Notes: generated by a model from the sequence alone, not told the origin. A DNA stretch of 64,000 nt from Lithodes maja (GCA_037953745.1 JBAKBP010003138.1:77001-141000); one strand, 5' to 3'. Positions 44,901 through 54,714 are shown, counted from the stretch's first letter. Translations and numbers: made by a program.

Positions 44901-45203
44901 CGAAAAGTGTTCACAGTTCAATTTTGAAGTATCGTAGGTGATCTTGCGATAGGGGTGCAACGTTTGTCCCTGCTCCACTCGAATGTTCAGATTACTACGC
45001 CATCCTTCCACGCCCAGATTCTCGATCTGTACGAAAGCGTACGTTAGCGGTTCTTGCATTTTCAAACGATAGATGGCTTCCTGGCGAACTTTCTCGCGGG
45101 CGTACCTGATGGAGTTTTGGTGATCGAGAGGCGTGTACGTCCAAGCCATTTTTTTTTTGTCTTTGGGCTGCGGTTGACCAAATCTCACCGTGAACCAAAA
45201 CAT
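41913..45203 (-). CDS. PIF-0 (p74)-like envelope protein, 1096 aa, intact
   Basis: By motif pattern I read this as a relative of per os infectivity factor 0 (p74), an envelope protein of nuclear arthropod large DNA viruses (baculo-, nudi-, hytrosa- and nimaviruses) needed for primary infection. The support is a hydrophobic block at residues about 715-748 ('RLATLAADILSTAGLVLMAV') followed directly by an aromatic/Asn segment 'YWYENVMTPDRLKEAV', a Cys-containing N-terminal half, and two C-terminal membrane segments (about 1005-1045). Length exceeds the baculoviral protein through inserted acidic and basic linkers (for example about 490-545). The alternative start 'MAWTYTPLDHQNS' is at 45,149. 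It is divergent from the helicase, with 27 bp between the start codons. There is no frameshift or internal stop. I assign no WSSV gene number. Confidence 0.65.
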   Translation of the reverse strand: MFWFTVRFGQPQPKDKKKMAWTYTPLDHQNSIRYAREKVRQEAIYRLKMQEPLTYAFVQIENLGVEGWRSNLNIRVEQGQTLHPYRKITYDTSKLNCEHFSCIPFDIVARPSTVDDDRPGEGPSACNFAEGVSVSFPINDRHGNTVRRFTACGPGCYLFAKMRNTHTGQPEASGALMVGGSDETTGEKFCQYVNQSLVLWAAVPTTRRQANEQINEGYNSSHVPGFGFVVDDDTYSKVELTANYCRFFKRYFDEAKGECFRTGYMKFVNFFFGTYFTNLTYEMANPKTSVHLDPFSLSYAAGRAFYAAGVPPSEAGVDFISQKVPWGSDINNNEDMDNHDNRQRRDFRKVNVAEKFAKTPFNRLSHQETDQAMSQRISDHYFGGMLDQSKTSQAIVEYVRGRERLENDPKGKLQNEMVEKDRDEKTMELCNALLEVALQLELLSVEDATGRRILLKETLSNSKSYRGDPKAFEQSIRLVGIILALRKVLFSKKAVQRRRRRKEEDKHDENEVEQDNSAQSGKFGPELTSAQALQFAGIQLNGNSDHRSNGFGGGDSAHSRRHPPFLDVIAGVNLDTTASEATIWSRLAVKYGLRPLGTVARTAKKITIDIVRQIVDIFEGRIFRHGYDWSKNVSLLIGADVILRGVLKGATRLCTSFVADFTPAYMAYAADTVSSLGTKVVTDVASRVVGYVLEEALIRSVISVTVRFALQIFVRLATLAADILSTAGLVLMAVTLLGIGLDLALGLYWYENVMTPDRLKEAVDNFEIAFAEATNSQKGATVPVTAEELLSIAVELEIQGLEKSGSASQRRRERSDDTPVTTTLQFVNNTGADNESDAGGGADGVSFSPMGHAAQQGNRGDHKADHYTNTFNEFLETYFHLSPVQEKSTAQSLKEAIFEYLGGVTMNSLGQPLTINDGKSDDEDGGFNAENRRIMSETSQSIQNYADTVTYNASRIGYVGESWITRDDTDSDAAKAKFQRASVSAAGAGLALVGGVGVLATLPHSGSIASANVALSVAVLGLLIFITLATISFVNIDSLGNVNAVSLNGVEKLISGSAINSIKRAGVLQSLTLAGANVGEIQRYLNPFLDHLDSPN

Positions 45204-45230
45204 GGAAATACAGATTCTGGAAAAAGAAGA

Positions 45231-48200
45231 ATGAATTACAGATCAGATAATGAGATACACAGAGCTCTTTTTCCCGACGAAAAGGAAGCCAAAAAGCTTG
45301 GTACCTTTTCTCACAAGGCTCCTTCTTATGAGAGCTATCAGAGCGAGACACTATCCTGCGTGGGGTTGGAGAGGATGATGCGAGAGCGTGCCCAGCCTCG
45401 TTTCCTGCCGCGTCCCTTCGCGATAGACTCGGCTCAAGCCTTGGCCGTCAGACTCTCTCTGGTTCAATACTATAAACACAGGGGCTGGACGGAAAACAAA
45501 TCAGATATCGAGCTGGCGTCGACCCACGGAAAAGGTAACTTTCACTTGTCGAGCGCTGCAAACAAAAACCGGTATACTAAAGAGGGTAAGACGTTAGACA
45601 AGATTCCCAATGGTCGAGGCTTCGTCATAGCCGATGGCACCGGCGTCGGAAAAACCAGAGAGATGGCCGCTTTCCTCATCAACGTGATAATGGCGGAGAG
45701 AACTGTACAATGGACGTGCATACGCAAAAGCGCCGCTACCGCGGGAGCTGGCTGCTTGCGTCAACCGTTTTTTCTATGGTTGACCTCCTCCCAAGCACTG
45801 ATTGCCAGTTGCCAAAATGATATACAGAAAGTTCTCATGTTGGAGAAGCAAGAGGTGGTAGGGCGTGAAGACGAATGCCAGGGGAGAGAGAAGGATTGGG
45901 GGCAGTTTCCGGAGGGCGTGTCCTTCTTCAACAACAACGGTATAACCACGTGCAGTTTGGTGAACGGTAATTTGGAGAAAATCCACATAAGGTTCGTAAC
46001 TCTCAAAAAAGTGAGTGAAGAGATGAGAAGAGAGGGAGGAGTTGAAATTGCAGCCGAGAGGTTCGTATCGACCTCGGCCACCATTTTGTTTATGACTTAT
46101 GCCGACCTCGCTGTCAATTTAGAGTTTGCCCTGAGTTTTCTGTTCGCCAGGACCAATCTGCATGACGCCCGAGGCATGCCAGACTGCCTGCTGACTGCCG
46201 TCTTGTGCGACGAGTTCCACATGGTCAAGAACATACGGGATTGGTTCAGGATGGAACTCGCGAACAGGTGGACCGCCGAGAACACCAGGGTCCTGAGTGG
46301 CGAGCCTCTCATGGTCGCTAACTGGTTGGGCGAACATTCGGTCGCTTCCACGATTGGTCATTTTTATCGAGCCGAGAGCTTAAAGAATAATGGCAAGAGG
46401 AAGGGTTCTTCTTCTTCTACTTCGTCTTCTTCCACGGTGGGGGGAGGAGGAACCAGAGGAGAAAAGCCAGCAGACAAGGTGACCTCATCGTCGGACATTT
46501 CCCGTTTCTTGAAATATCTGGGACACGCCGATTCCTTTCGCCTGCTCTTAGAGTTGACCAAATTCAACAGTTTCTACGTCATGGCGAGCGCCACTCCCTT
46601 TTTGGCCAACCAGGATCTCCACACGGTGGATCACATCATCAGGGGTCTGCTGCCGGCCTTCACGGCCATGGACTCATTTTCAGGATGCGGTTCGGCATTA
46701 CCCGACGCCATAGCCGAGAACAGGGAGTACGCAACCCTATTTTTGGAACAGGTTATCGCCCTTCTCAGTTACAAGGGCATTCTGGTGAGTAGGAGCATCA
46801 GCAGTAATAATGTGGAATGCTCGATCATCAACACCAAAGCTACACCCTTGCAGAGCTATGCTTTCGATCGCGTTGCTTCCTATTGCCTGGAAATGAAAAA
46901 GGTCCTGGGCGGAGCCAAACTGGTGGCCCCCTCTCTGTTGCTGGAACTCGAAAAATTCACCCGGCATATGAGGCGTCGCGGTAATATCCATGATGACGAC
47001 GAAGTAGAAGATGAAATTAAACGCTTCGTTAAAAATATCAACGGAGGGAAAGTGGCCGGTGTCCTGCAACGGGTTACTTAGTCGTGTCGGGTCGTAGTCT
47101 TGTCAGAGAGAGAGATGTTCTTCCATGTTCGTCTCTGGAGGAATATTTTGGCGCAAGTCAGGTCAAAGGAACGGCGGCAGGAGACCTCCCCACTTCTGTT
47201 CCTGTCCCTGTGTCTTCATCTTTCCTTTCCGAGGAGAATGTGGGGGAGCACAAAGACGAAGAGGACATTAGCAATATCCTTTCTTTGCGAGAGGCTGAAG
47301 CTAACATGGTGAGATTTTGGTCCGATGGGAAGGATACATTAAACCCGAAACTGGTTGACGTCGCCGCAGGGCCTAGTCACGGACCTGAAGAAGATGACAA
47401 CGACAATCAGGGACACCCTCACACCAAGAATGAGGTGCAACTGTTTTTTGATTCAGCAGAGAGTGACAAATATTTCAGGCAAATCTTTGTCATGTTGGGA
47501 AGTGTGTCCGTTAAAGCGTGCAAGAATGATCTCCTCTGCATCAAAGGCCAATCTGTGGTGCAAGCCGTGAGCGCCTTACGAAGAACCTGCAGGAGCGACG
47601 ACACACGAAAGAAGTACGTCATATCCTTGGAACAGACGGGCGACGCATACCTGAGCCGTATGTCCCTCAGAGTGGCGACGAGTCGAAAGATAGAAGTCCA
47701 GCAAGAGAAGGCGAAACCAAAAGACCCGGAAAAGAAAATGAGGGTGAAGGAAAAAAGGAAGATAGCCAGAGAGGAAAGGAAGAAGAGAGAGGGAAAGAAA
47801 GATGAAACGGATAACCCAGTGAGCAAAGGTAGTTTAGCTTTGGTGGACGTGGACCCGTTCGATGGCTCCCCTCTTGCCAACATCATCTCTGACGGCCACC
47901 GGTTGTTAACTCGCGGTCTGGCCATAGCGACTCTGACGCGCCTTACGATCGGCGGCGGCCGTCCCTTGTACATGATGCTCGTGCCTCGATTGCCCCCCAT
48001 GGAACCCTTTTTGGTCTTGCAGGGGAATACTCTCGACAAGATAGAACAGGGGTGGGCCAAAATTGTTACTACGAGATTACCAACAGGAAACTGATGAGTC
48101 GCGCAACACCCCACGGTCTCCTCAAGATTGAGACGAATGCGAAAACGACAGACACCTCTGGCAGTATCGCAACTTTCAACAATTCGAGAGAGGTTGACTG

Positions 48201-49956
48201 CATATTTCTGGGACCCAAGGGAAGCACAGGAATATCGTTGCACGACTCCAAGCTCAATTCCGTGACCGCCAAGAGATTCCACTGCATTCTCGACTTGCCT
48301 TATAACGCAGTCGCCTTCAGGCAGACTGTGGGGAGAACTCACTGGAACGGACAGACATCCAATCCCGCATTCCTCCTTTTTTCCACAGACTCTCCCTCTG
48401 AGAACCGATTTTTCGACAGTCTGGAGAATAGGATAAAAGATTCCAAAGCTGGTTCGTTTGCCGATAGGTACAGTGACAACACTCTGTGCATCTCTGCCAA
48501 TTATGAATGAGAGCAGTTCCTAGACCAAGGTCTCATAATTAAAACATTGGGCAACGTGATTAGGATAATCGCGTGCGACATCAAACCCGTGGACCTTTTC
48601 ATCATCTTTGCCAGAATGAGTTTCGGACTGGAAGAGGAGGGCTACTTTGTGATGGTCGAAGGCTTGGATTATTCCAATTCCTTGTTTGTAGACACGGTCA
48701 TATTCGGATTGGATCTCTGCAGTTGCATTGTGATGGCCTACCTCAAAGAGAGAGAACCCTTCCAACATTTAGAGCTCCTGCACGACTTGGAAGGTGCGGT
48801 GGTCGATAGTTTCATCACGGCCGAAATGGCGAGAACGCTCACGCCTCGCTTGAAGACAGCCTTATTGAGAGCGGCGGGACGAATCCTATTCTCCAACGCT
48901 TGTCTGGCTTTGATCCACTGCCCCCGCAAAACTCCTCTAATCCATACCGATTCCCATAGTAATCACAGTAGTATGAGTAGTAGTAGTAGTAGTAGTAGTC
49001 GTAGTGTGAGTGATAATCGACTAGAAAAATTGCGAGTGCGCGTACGGGTCCTCCACAACTTCCTGAAGCTCAACGAGCACAAGACATCAAAGTCGGGCGA
49101 TCCGAATCTCGACTTGGAAAATGGTGCCGACTCCGAAGAGTTTCTCGAAACCCACTTCTTGTCTCTTCTTGTTTCGGAAATAGGCAGCGTCGGTGGAAAT
49201 TGGGAGGGGGCGGTCCAATCTGTGATGCTGGCGCCAGTCGTGTACACCATTCGTGTTTTGGGAGAGGGGTGCACGGACCGGGTGATAAATATGAGAGATA
49301 AATTCATAGAGTTGAAGACAGATAATCTAACAATGATTCCCGTAATTTACGCCACTGTCGTACTGAGTGCCTTGATGAAGGAAAAACCAAAGCTCGTTTA
49401 CGACCTCTACGACGCCTCTATACCCCTAAGGTCTCGGCAACATAATTACGTTCTCAATATCGCCAGACGTCTCTCTTCCGACACTATCAATTTCAGACAA
49501 TTCCAGAATAATTACTTTGGTCCCAGGAGAGAATCTAAACTCTTGCAGGATGCCTATTTGGCCGTCAGAACTATACTGGGGCGAGACGAATGCTTGGAGG
49601 GCCTGTGCGAGTCCAGACTCAATGCCATTATGGGGGCGAGTTACCTGCAAGTCAAAAAACAACCTCGAGTGGTGTCCAAGAAGGTCTTTCTTGTCGGCTC
49701 TCTTTCCCGACACGTCGACAAAGACGAACTCGACGACAAAGACGACTATCATTTTTCATCATCCTACTCTTCACCTTTCTTGTCTTCCACCAAAGAAGAA
49801 TCGCAGACCCATTGTGTGAAGGTTGTCCTAAAAAACAATACCGTGCTCACCCTCACCCAGGCAAACAGCGTGTTTGTGAATGACCACTTTGACCTTTTCG
49901 TAGCCGCTAATATCACCAAGGCGGGTCATGTAATGCAGCTATGTTTCGACAACTAG
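45231..49956 (+). pseudogene. Giant strawberry-notch-type SF2 helicase, broken in three places
   Basis: A nuclear-virus helicase of about 1570 codons. The N-terminal part (45,231-47,081) has an ATP-binding loop 'ADGTGVGKTRE' (residue about 134), a DExH-like box 'LCDEFHMVKNI' (about 325) and 'MASATPFLANQDL'. The C-terminal helicase core (about 48,210-48,390) has 'KGSTGISLHDSKL' and 'QTVGRTHWNGQ', the arrangement seen in Strawberry-notch helicases. Lesions are a frame change near 47,080, another near 48,052, and an in-frame TGA at 48,508-48,510. The rest stays open to 49,956, including a Ser tract at about 48,970-49,005. The start at ATG 45,231 is chosen because upstream codons overlap the divergent gene. 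WSSV also has a very large helicase; equivalence is likely but unproven here. Confidence 0.75.
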
Positions 49957-49971
49957 GCAAGTTTCGAGGGA

Positions 49972-50193
49972 ATGACTCCATATTGTCTATATGGAGGAGA
50001 GTTAAGAGAAACAACAGAGGAGGATGAGAAGATAGAGGGCAAAGAGACGAGGGACATTAGACTATGCCGCCCCGGCAACGAAACCGAAGAGCTTAGGGCG
50101 GTCCCTTTCAAGAGAAAGAGTGTGACGAAGACCACGTCGCCCAGCAAGAAAATGAAGGCTCGGCCAACTTCATCCTTTAGCGGGCTCCGATAG
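49972..50193 (+). CDS. Small basic protein, 73 aa, unknown
   Basis: Starts 'MTPYCLYGGELRETTEEDEK' 15 bp after the helicase stop and ends with a Lys/Arg/Ser-rich tail ('KRKSVTKTTSPSKKMKARP') that could act as a nuclear signal. It is short and could be chance, but the composition is uniform and it fills a tightly packed gap between genes. Confidence 0.4.
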   Translation: MTPYCLYGGELRETTEEDEKIEGKETRDIRLCRPGNETEELRAVPFKRKSVTKTTSPSKKMKARPTSSFSGLR

Positions 50194-50205
50194 GAGGAGC
50201 CTTTC

Positions 50206-50722
50206 TTACGAAGCATGACCTCTTGTCCTTTCAGCTAGTTTATTTTTCCATGAAAAAGAACGCAGGATGTAGAGTTCTTTTCGCTGACACATGTATAATT
50301 TGTTGACGTGACACTCTTTCCAGTTCATCAACTGGTGCAAGGGAGTGTCATATTGACCATCATTTAGGTGGCGCCACTCACAGGCGCACTTGTCAATGAC
50401 CGACTCCACGAAAAAAAAACAAGGGTAAATTCTGGACGCCGAATGTGTGGTGCGTAGCTCCTCCCAAGTAGGGCTCGGATCGTTGGTTGGTGTGTACGGG
50501 ACCGTTGAGAATGGCCAGGCCCCGTATGTCGCCGTATAGTCTCAAAAGTTTCCCTTTGGCATCGTTCGGGTTTGTCCAGAATAACTCGTGGTGGGGTTCA
50601 TTTTCAAGATGGTATGCATACAATGGCGCGTTAGAGGAAAAGAGATGCCATGGACCCGATGCAACGTGTAGCCAATAGAAGAGTCCCAGAAAGATGTTAA
50701 TACAAATGTGTTTAAAGTTCAT
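50206..50722 (-). pseudogene. Small signal-anchor protein, frameshifted in an A9 run
   Basis: Two minus-strand frames (50,393-50,722 and 50,206-50,409) overlap at the homopolymer 50,411-50,419 and together span about 170 codons. The first begins with a hydrophobic N-terminal segment ('MNFKHICINIFLGLFYWLHV'). The second holds Cys residues ('VIDKCACEWRHL', 'NKLYMCQRKELY'). A short envelope-type protein with one N-terminal anchor would fit the virion/PIF-type proteins of such viruses, but I cannot name it. A one-base sequence error in the run is as likely as a real mutation. Confidence 0.5.
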
Positions 50723-50762
50723 CTTTTAATTTTTCCCAGGTGACTCTTCTCTCCCTTCGAGA

Positions 50763-51725
50763 ATGAAGGTTCTATCGTCTACCAAAATGGGAAAATCTGA
50801 ACGATGCACTACTAGAACTAGACTGCGAGCGACAACCATTACGAATTTTTACACCATCGGTTCAGAAGGGGTTCTTGGGGACATTTTGCCTAGGAAATGG
50901 TCTGAAGTAGAGGTCCACCTATTTCTTTTCGAGACATCTTCCAATGATCGTATAAGGGGAAAAAATACCAATAACCAGCATCTCGTTTGTCCGTTAAAGG
51001 AGTGACAGAGGAGAATGCCTCGTCGATCCCAAAACTGAAAAGCTTGGAGCGACGCCGTGAACGCCGCCCGTTCAAGAACCGGAGACTTGTCAAAGGAGGA
51101 AAAGGTTGTTATCCAAGTCTGCCCACAGCAGGATGAAGCAGGAGAGACACAAATTAAACGACCTGAGGATAGAGAATCTTTGGTAATAAAAGTGATAGGC
51201 AAAGATGAAGAAATAGTACCAGGAGAGGAGGAAGAGCGTCGGGAAAAGGACATGCAAGTCCCCAAACACGAGGCAGAGGACACACGGGAAGTTTACGGGA
51301 ACGCTGTCGTCGAAGGCATGAACGAGTTAATCTCTTTCCATTTAGAGTACGGGGGTAGCTCCGTTCAGTTATTAATGGACAGACAGACACTCAAAGAAGT
51401 TTCAGAGGATATCAATCATGGGAAGAAACATCCTTTCACAAATTTGGTGAAAACCTTTTCTCTAAAGAAAGGGAACACGAAGAAGAAGGTTAACATTGTC
51501 AATGTTGACGATTCGGAAAGGAATAGTAAGGACCTGCCCAATACTAAAACGAAACGCAAGAAGAAGAGTTACACCCCGCAGAAAGCCCCCAAAAACAGAA
51601 AGAAAAAGAGAGCTCTGTCAAAGTTAGCTCTATCCAAACGACATCGTCTGACTCTCCTGAGTATTGGTGCCACATTGGTTGCAAAGATGATAATAATATT
51701 ATTGACCAGTATCCTCTCCCTGTAG
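50763..51725 (+). pseudogene. Unknown basic protein with C-terminal membrane anchor, frame-disturbed
   Basis: An upstream frame (50,763-51,005) and a downstream one (51,057-51,725) are in the same phase. A third frame is open between them (about 51,000-51,105, Arg/Lys-rich). This suggests one gene of about 320 codons with two compensating frame changes. The C-terminal part has a highly basic stretch ('KTKRKKKSYTPQKAPKNRKK') and ends in a hydrophobic anchor ('IGATLVAKMIIILLTSILSL'). Alternatively the 222-codon downstream ORF is a separate intact gene. It is divergent from the 50.2-kb gene with 40 bp between starts. Confidence 0.5.
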
Positions 51726-51775
51726 AGGTTGCCAGTGCATGCGTCGGTTGCCTGTACTGGCGAATTGGTAAATCT

Positions 51776-51802
51776 TTTTTTTTTTTGGGGGGGGGGGGGG
51801 GA
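51776..51802. repeat. T-run followed by G-run
   Basis: About 13 T directly followed by 14 G. A similar T-G tract is at 8,170-8,204. No function can be assigned. Confidence 0.7.
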
Positions 51803-51843
51803 GCATTCCCGTTATATACTGTACAGTAAATGAAGATTATGGT

Positions 51844-52215
51844 ATGGACCTCATTAGCGGCAGCGGCTGGGTAGCACCGTGGCATGCGCAACATCAACGA
51901 GGCTACGGAACCAGCCACTATGGCGAGCGATCAAGTGTCCACTATGACCAGCGACCATGCGCCAATACAGTAGATCAAAGGGTTCGCCGTATTAGCACCC
52001 CAAAGATGGATAATTGTGATTATCAACAGGACCCCCGGCAGGAAACGAGGAGGCAACGAGCTGTAAGGCGGAGGCAAGCCCAGGATCACGAAACTACAGA
52101 GCTGAAGGGTCAACTGGCACAAACCAATCTAGAGATAGAGGTTCTGAAGGCACTGGTCTATACTCGTCGTCAGACAGTGGAGAGCCTGGAAAATTACCTC
52201 TCCACAAACAACTAA
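51844..52215 (+). CDS. Unknown coiled-coil protein, 123 aa; paralogous tail to the 36.4-kb gene
   Basis: The C-terminal half is a clear leucine-zipper-like helix ('LKGQLAQTNLEIEVLKALVY') ending 'TVESLENYLSTNN'. That tail and the following about 80 bp match the minus-strand gene at 36,401. The N-terminal part is of low information, and another frame is open across it ('ATMASDQVSTMTSDHAP'), so the real start or a frameshift near 51,960 is uncertain. Confidence 0.5.
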   Translation: MDLISGSGWVAPWHAQHQRGYGTSHYGERSSVHYDQRPCANTVDQRVRRISTPKMDNCDYQQDPRQETRRQRAVRRRQAQDHETTELKGQLAQTNLEIEVLKALVYTRRQTVESLENYLSTNN

Positions 52216-52285
52216 TAACCCCCAAAACGGATAATAAAATATAATTTCTAAACAGTTTTTATTTGTACACCACCCTCATGTAATT

Positions 52286-52783
52286 TTATGTAATCTCTGT
52301 GCGAATATAGGGCTCTGCGATATCCTCCAATGTTTTGGCGATGAAGTATTCGACACTCTGGTTCCGTATTGGCGAATTAAATTCTCCTATGTGTGCCATT
52401 CTTCGGTAAACCTCGGCGGCGGCGTAATTGCAGAAATGGATCCATCCCACCGGGTCGGTGCACATGCCGTGTCTGAATTTCTTTGTACTGTCGAATAGGG
52501 TACAAAAGACCATGAATTGGTTGGCAGTGAGCCACATATCTTCAGATACGATATGTTCTTCACCTTCATCCCCTATTTTACGAAGGAAAGTCACGGGTAG
52601 ATAGGACTTTGTGAACTGTTCATGCTCTGGGCGATTCAATAAAACTCTTCTCGCAAAGAACCGAAAAGTGATGGCCACACAGAGTCCGACGAGAAGAATG
52701 ACGAAGATTACACCTACCACATCGGGCCAATCGATATTTTTCGAAATCGTTACTAATCTCCTAGCAGCTTGCATGTCGCTCAT
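52286..52783 (-). CDS. Unknown single-span membrane protein, 165 aa
   Basis: Intact ORF with one membrane segment near the N-terminus (about residues 22-42, 'VVGVIFVILLVGLCVAITF') followed by Arg-rich residues, typical of a type II or N-anchored envelope protein. The C-terminal domain contains 'CTDPVGWIHFCNYAAAEVYR' and 'YFIAKTLEDIAEPYI'. It overlaps the end of the upstream gene by 23 bp, so the two are probably co-transcribed. Size and topology resemble small infectivity-factor proteins of arthropod nuclear viruses, but I cannot assign a family. Confidence 0.6.
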   Translation of the reverse strand: MSDMQAARRLVTISKNIDWPDVVGVIFVILLVGLCVAITFRFFARRVLLNRPEHEQFTKSYLPVTFLRKIGDEGEEHIVSEDMWLTANQFMVFCTLFDSTKKFRHGMCTDPVGWIHFCNYAAAEVYRRMAHIGEFNSPIRNQSVEYFIAKTLEDIAEPYIRTEIT

Positions 52784-54707
52784 CCAGTTGGGAAAATATG
52801 TCCAACACCGGGATAATGATCAACATTAATTTTTTCGAATGGGGGTTATCGGAGCCCAGAATCGACAGGCATTGGGTTAGCCTTTGTATAGGTCGGCAAT
52901 GGTGGTTTGTGTTCACGTCCTTCTTATCAGAGGTAATTCCTATAATCTCCCTCAAGTACGCGTGCAGATGAGACTTGTGTATCTGGGGCTTCGGCTGCTG
53001 CCCGTCTGTGTATTCTATTTCGTCTTGCTCACTCGCGGTTAAGCTTTCGAGGGAGATATATGAGCCAATAATCCACCATAGGGTAAAATAACTCTTCTGT
53101 ATTTTCAAACTTATGTCGATAGCACCGGGATACAAGAGCCAAAACTTGTCCTTCTTCACCAGGTAGTCTTGCAGATTGTCGACGGCCGTTGAATTCTCAC
53201 ATAGGACACTGGCTGCCAACTTCAAATTGAATATACTATCGAGCGTATCGAAGGTACAGTCCGGGTCAGTGAAGGCTCGTGGTGTATTAGCAGTGCCTAC
53301 TCCACCATCACCACCGCCACCATGACCACCTGAGGTGGGCGAAACTTGGCCGTCCAATAAGCTTAACAGACCTTCCACTATACCGGTCAGCCTATCTTCA
53401 GTATTTTTGGTCACAGCAAGATCCGAGTCAAGTTGTCTTTTTACTTCTTCTGTCAAGGGTTCTTGCTCCTGTTGGCAACGCCTCAGTTGTTGTTTACAGA
53501 CTCTTTTGCTTATAGCGGGATTGGACAGATTATTCGAGATGGATTGCAGAGAGGGGATAATTATTCTGGCCATGACTGAAATCCAACTTTCGCCGCCATC
53601 TTTTCCCTCTTTCTCTCCTCCGTGTTTTATGTTATGTAGAATGCGATTTACCCTGGTAACAGCGTGAACCACTCTGGGGTGGTTCACACTCACTACGCCG
53701 CTTGAAGCCTCATTATCACAATCTAACCTATAACCTTTTTTGTTTGTATTATTATTATTACGTTTACATTTTGAAAGATCCGACACATTGACGTATGCAC
53801 CAAAGAGACTCCATATAATAAAAAGTCTAGCTATTGCATCGGTTGCTGCTTCCACCGCGACCGGGATAATTTGGAAGATGTTCAATATTTCGGGGGTGGC
53901 AGCAGGGTGGGGTTCCCCCGGCTTGTTGCTAAGGAATGTTGTAGATTCACCGGCGGCGAGTTCATCAGGCTGCTTCTCTTTCTTAGGTTCGATGTAGGCG
54001 GGTTTTGATTCTTGCAATAGTCTCCATAGATTTTTGACAACTACCGTGCTCTCACAGTCATTAACAAGCGAGCAAAAAATGTACAAAATCGACAAAGGGT
54101 TTCCCATGCTACATTTTTTAGAAAGGGTTTCGACGAATTCGACAACATGGTCGGGACAGTTCTCGCTATCATCGTCCCCTCCTATTATACTATTTTGATC
54201 ACCACCCCCCTCTGTCCGAGGGGGTTTAGCGCTATTGGTCCCATTAACGTCGACGGCGTTGACTACCCCTAGCATTTCCGAAACGAGTTTCCATGCTACC
54301 TGATCATCTTCGCGGACGCACTTTTCCAAATCGCGTTCAATGGCATCGGACACAGCATGACACGTCGTATCAAGGCGCGGTCCCACATTATCGGTGACAC
54401 TGCTGGTGTAACACGAAGCATTGATGGCATTCATGGCAGAAGCCTGATCACTCTGGGTGGGGGATGCGATAGAGTGAAGGTCTGGCAACATGGACATAAT
54501 GTGCTCGGTGCTTATTTGGACGCACTTGTCGTCCCCCTCGCTTTCTTTTCCATGAGGGGACCCGAGCCTCCATCGGGATCCAAGAGCATCCTGTCCAGGG
54601 AACATTTTACGGTCTTGTACTTTTGGTGGGGTGGTTGAATGCCTCCCCAGAAGTGTGATGAACATCCACGAGTCCTGCCCTTTTAACCAGCAAGCAATGT
54701 CAAACAT
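52761..54707 (-). CDS. Unknown viral-type protein, up to 648 aa
   Basis: Long intact ORF. Candidate starts are 54,707 and 'MFPGQDALGSRWRLG' at 54,605. It has helical regions, a probable hydrophobic stretch about residues 285-315 ('IPVAVEAATDAIARLFIIWS'), Gly/His-rich linkers ('GGHGGGGDGGVG') and a Cys-poor C-terminal domain. It overlaps the next gene downstream. No enzyme motif was seen; a virion structural role is a guess from size and position. Confidence 0.6.
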   Translation of the reverse strand: MFDIACWLKGQDSWMFITLLGRHSTTPPKVQDRKMFPGQDALGSRWRLGSPHGKESEGDDKCVQISTEHIMSMLPDLHSIASPTQSDQASAMNAINASCYTSSVTDNVGPRLDTTCHAVSDAIERDLEKCVREDDQVAWKLVSEMLGVVNAVDVNGTNSAKPPRTEGGGDQNSIIGGDDDSENCPDHVVEFVETLSKKCSMGNPLSILYIFCSLVNDCESTVVVKNLWRLLQESKPAYIEPKKEKQPDELAAGESTTFLSNKPGEPHPAATPEILNIFQIIPVAVEAATDAIARLFIIWSLFGAYVNVSDLSKCKRNNNNTNKKGYRLDCDNEASSGVVSVNHPRVVHAVTRVNRILHNIKHGGEKEGKDGGESWISVMARIIIPSLQSISNNLSNPAISKRVCKQQLRRCQQEQEPLTEEVKRQLDSDLAVTKNTEDRLTGIVEGLLSLLDGQVSPTSGGHGGGGDGGVGTANTPRAFTDPDCTFDTLDSIFNLKLAASVLCENSTAVDNLQDYLVKKDKFWLLYPGAIDISLKIQKSYFTLWWIIGSYISLESLTASEQDEIEYTDGQQPKPQIHKSHLHAYLREIIGITSDKKDVNTNHHCRPIQRLTQCLSILGSDNPHSKKLMLIIIPVLDIFSQLDERHASC

Positions 54708-54714
54708 CCCCCTT

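Noticed and set aside
42016..45000. Plus-strand ORFs opposite the PIF-0-like gene
   Set aside because: Antisense shadows without independent features.
47419..48342. 307-codon minus-strand ORF opposite the helicase
   Set aside because: Antisense of a Lys/Glu-rich helicase section (which gives Ser/Leu/Phe-rich shadows); no motif.
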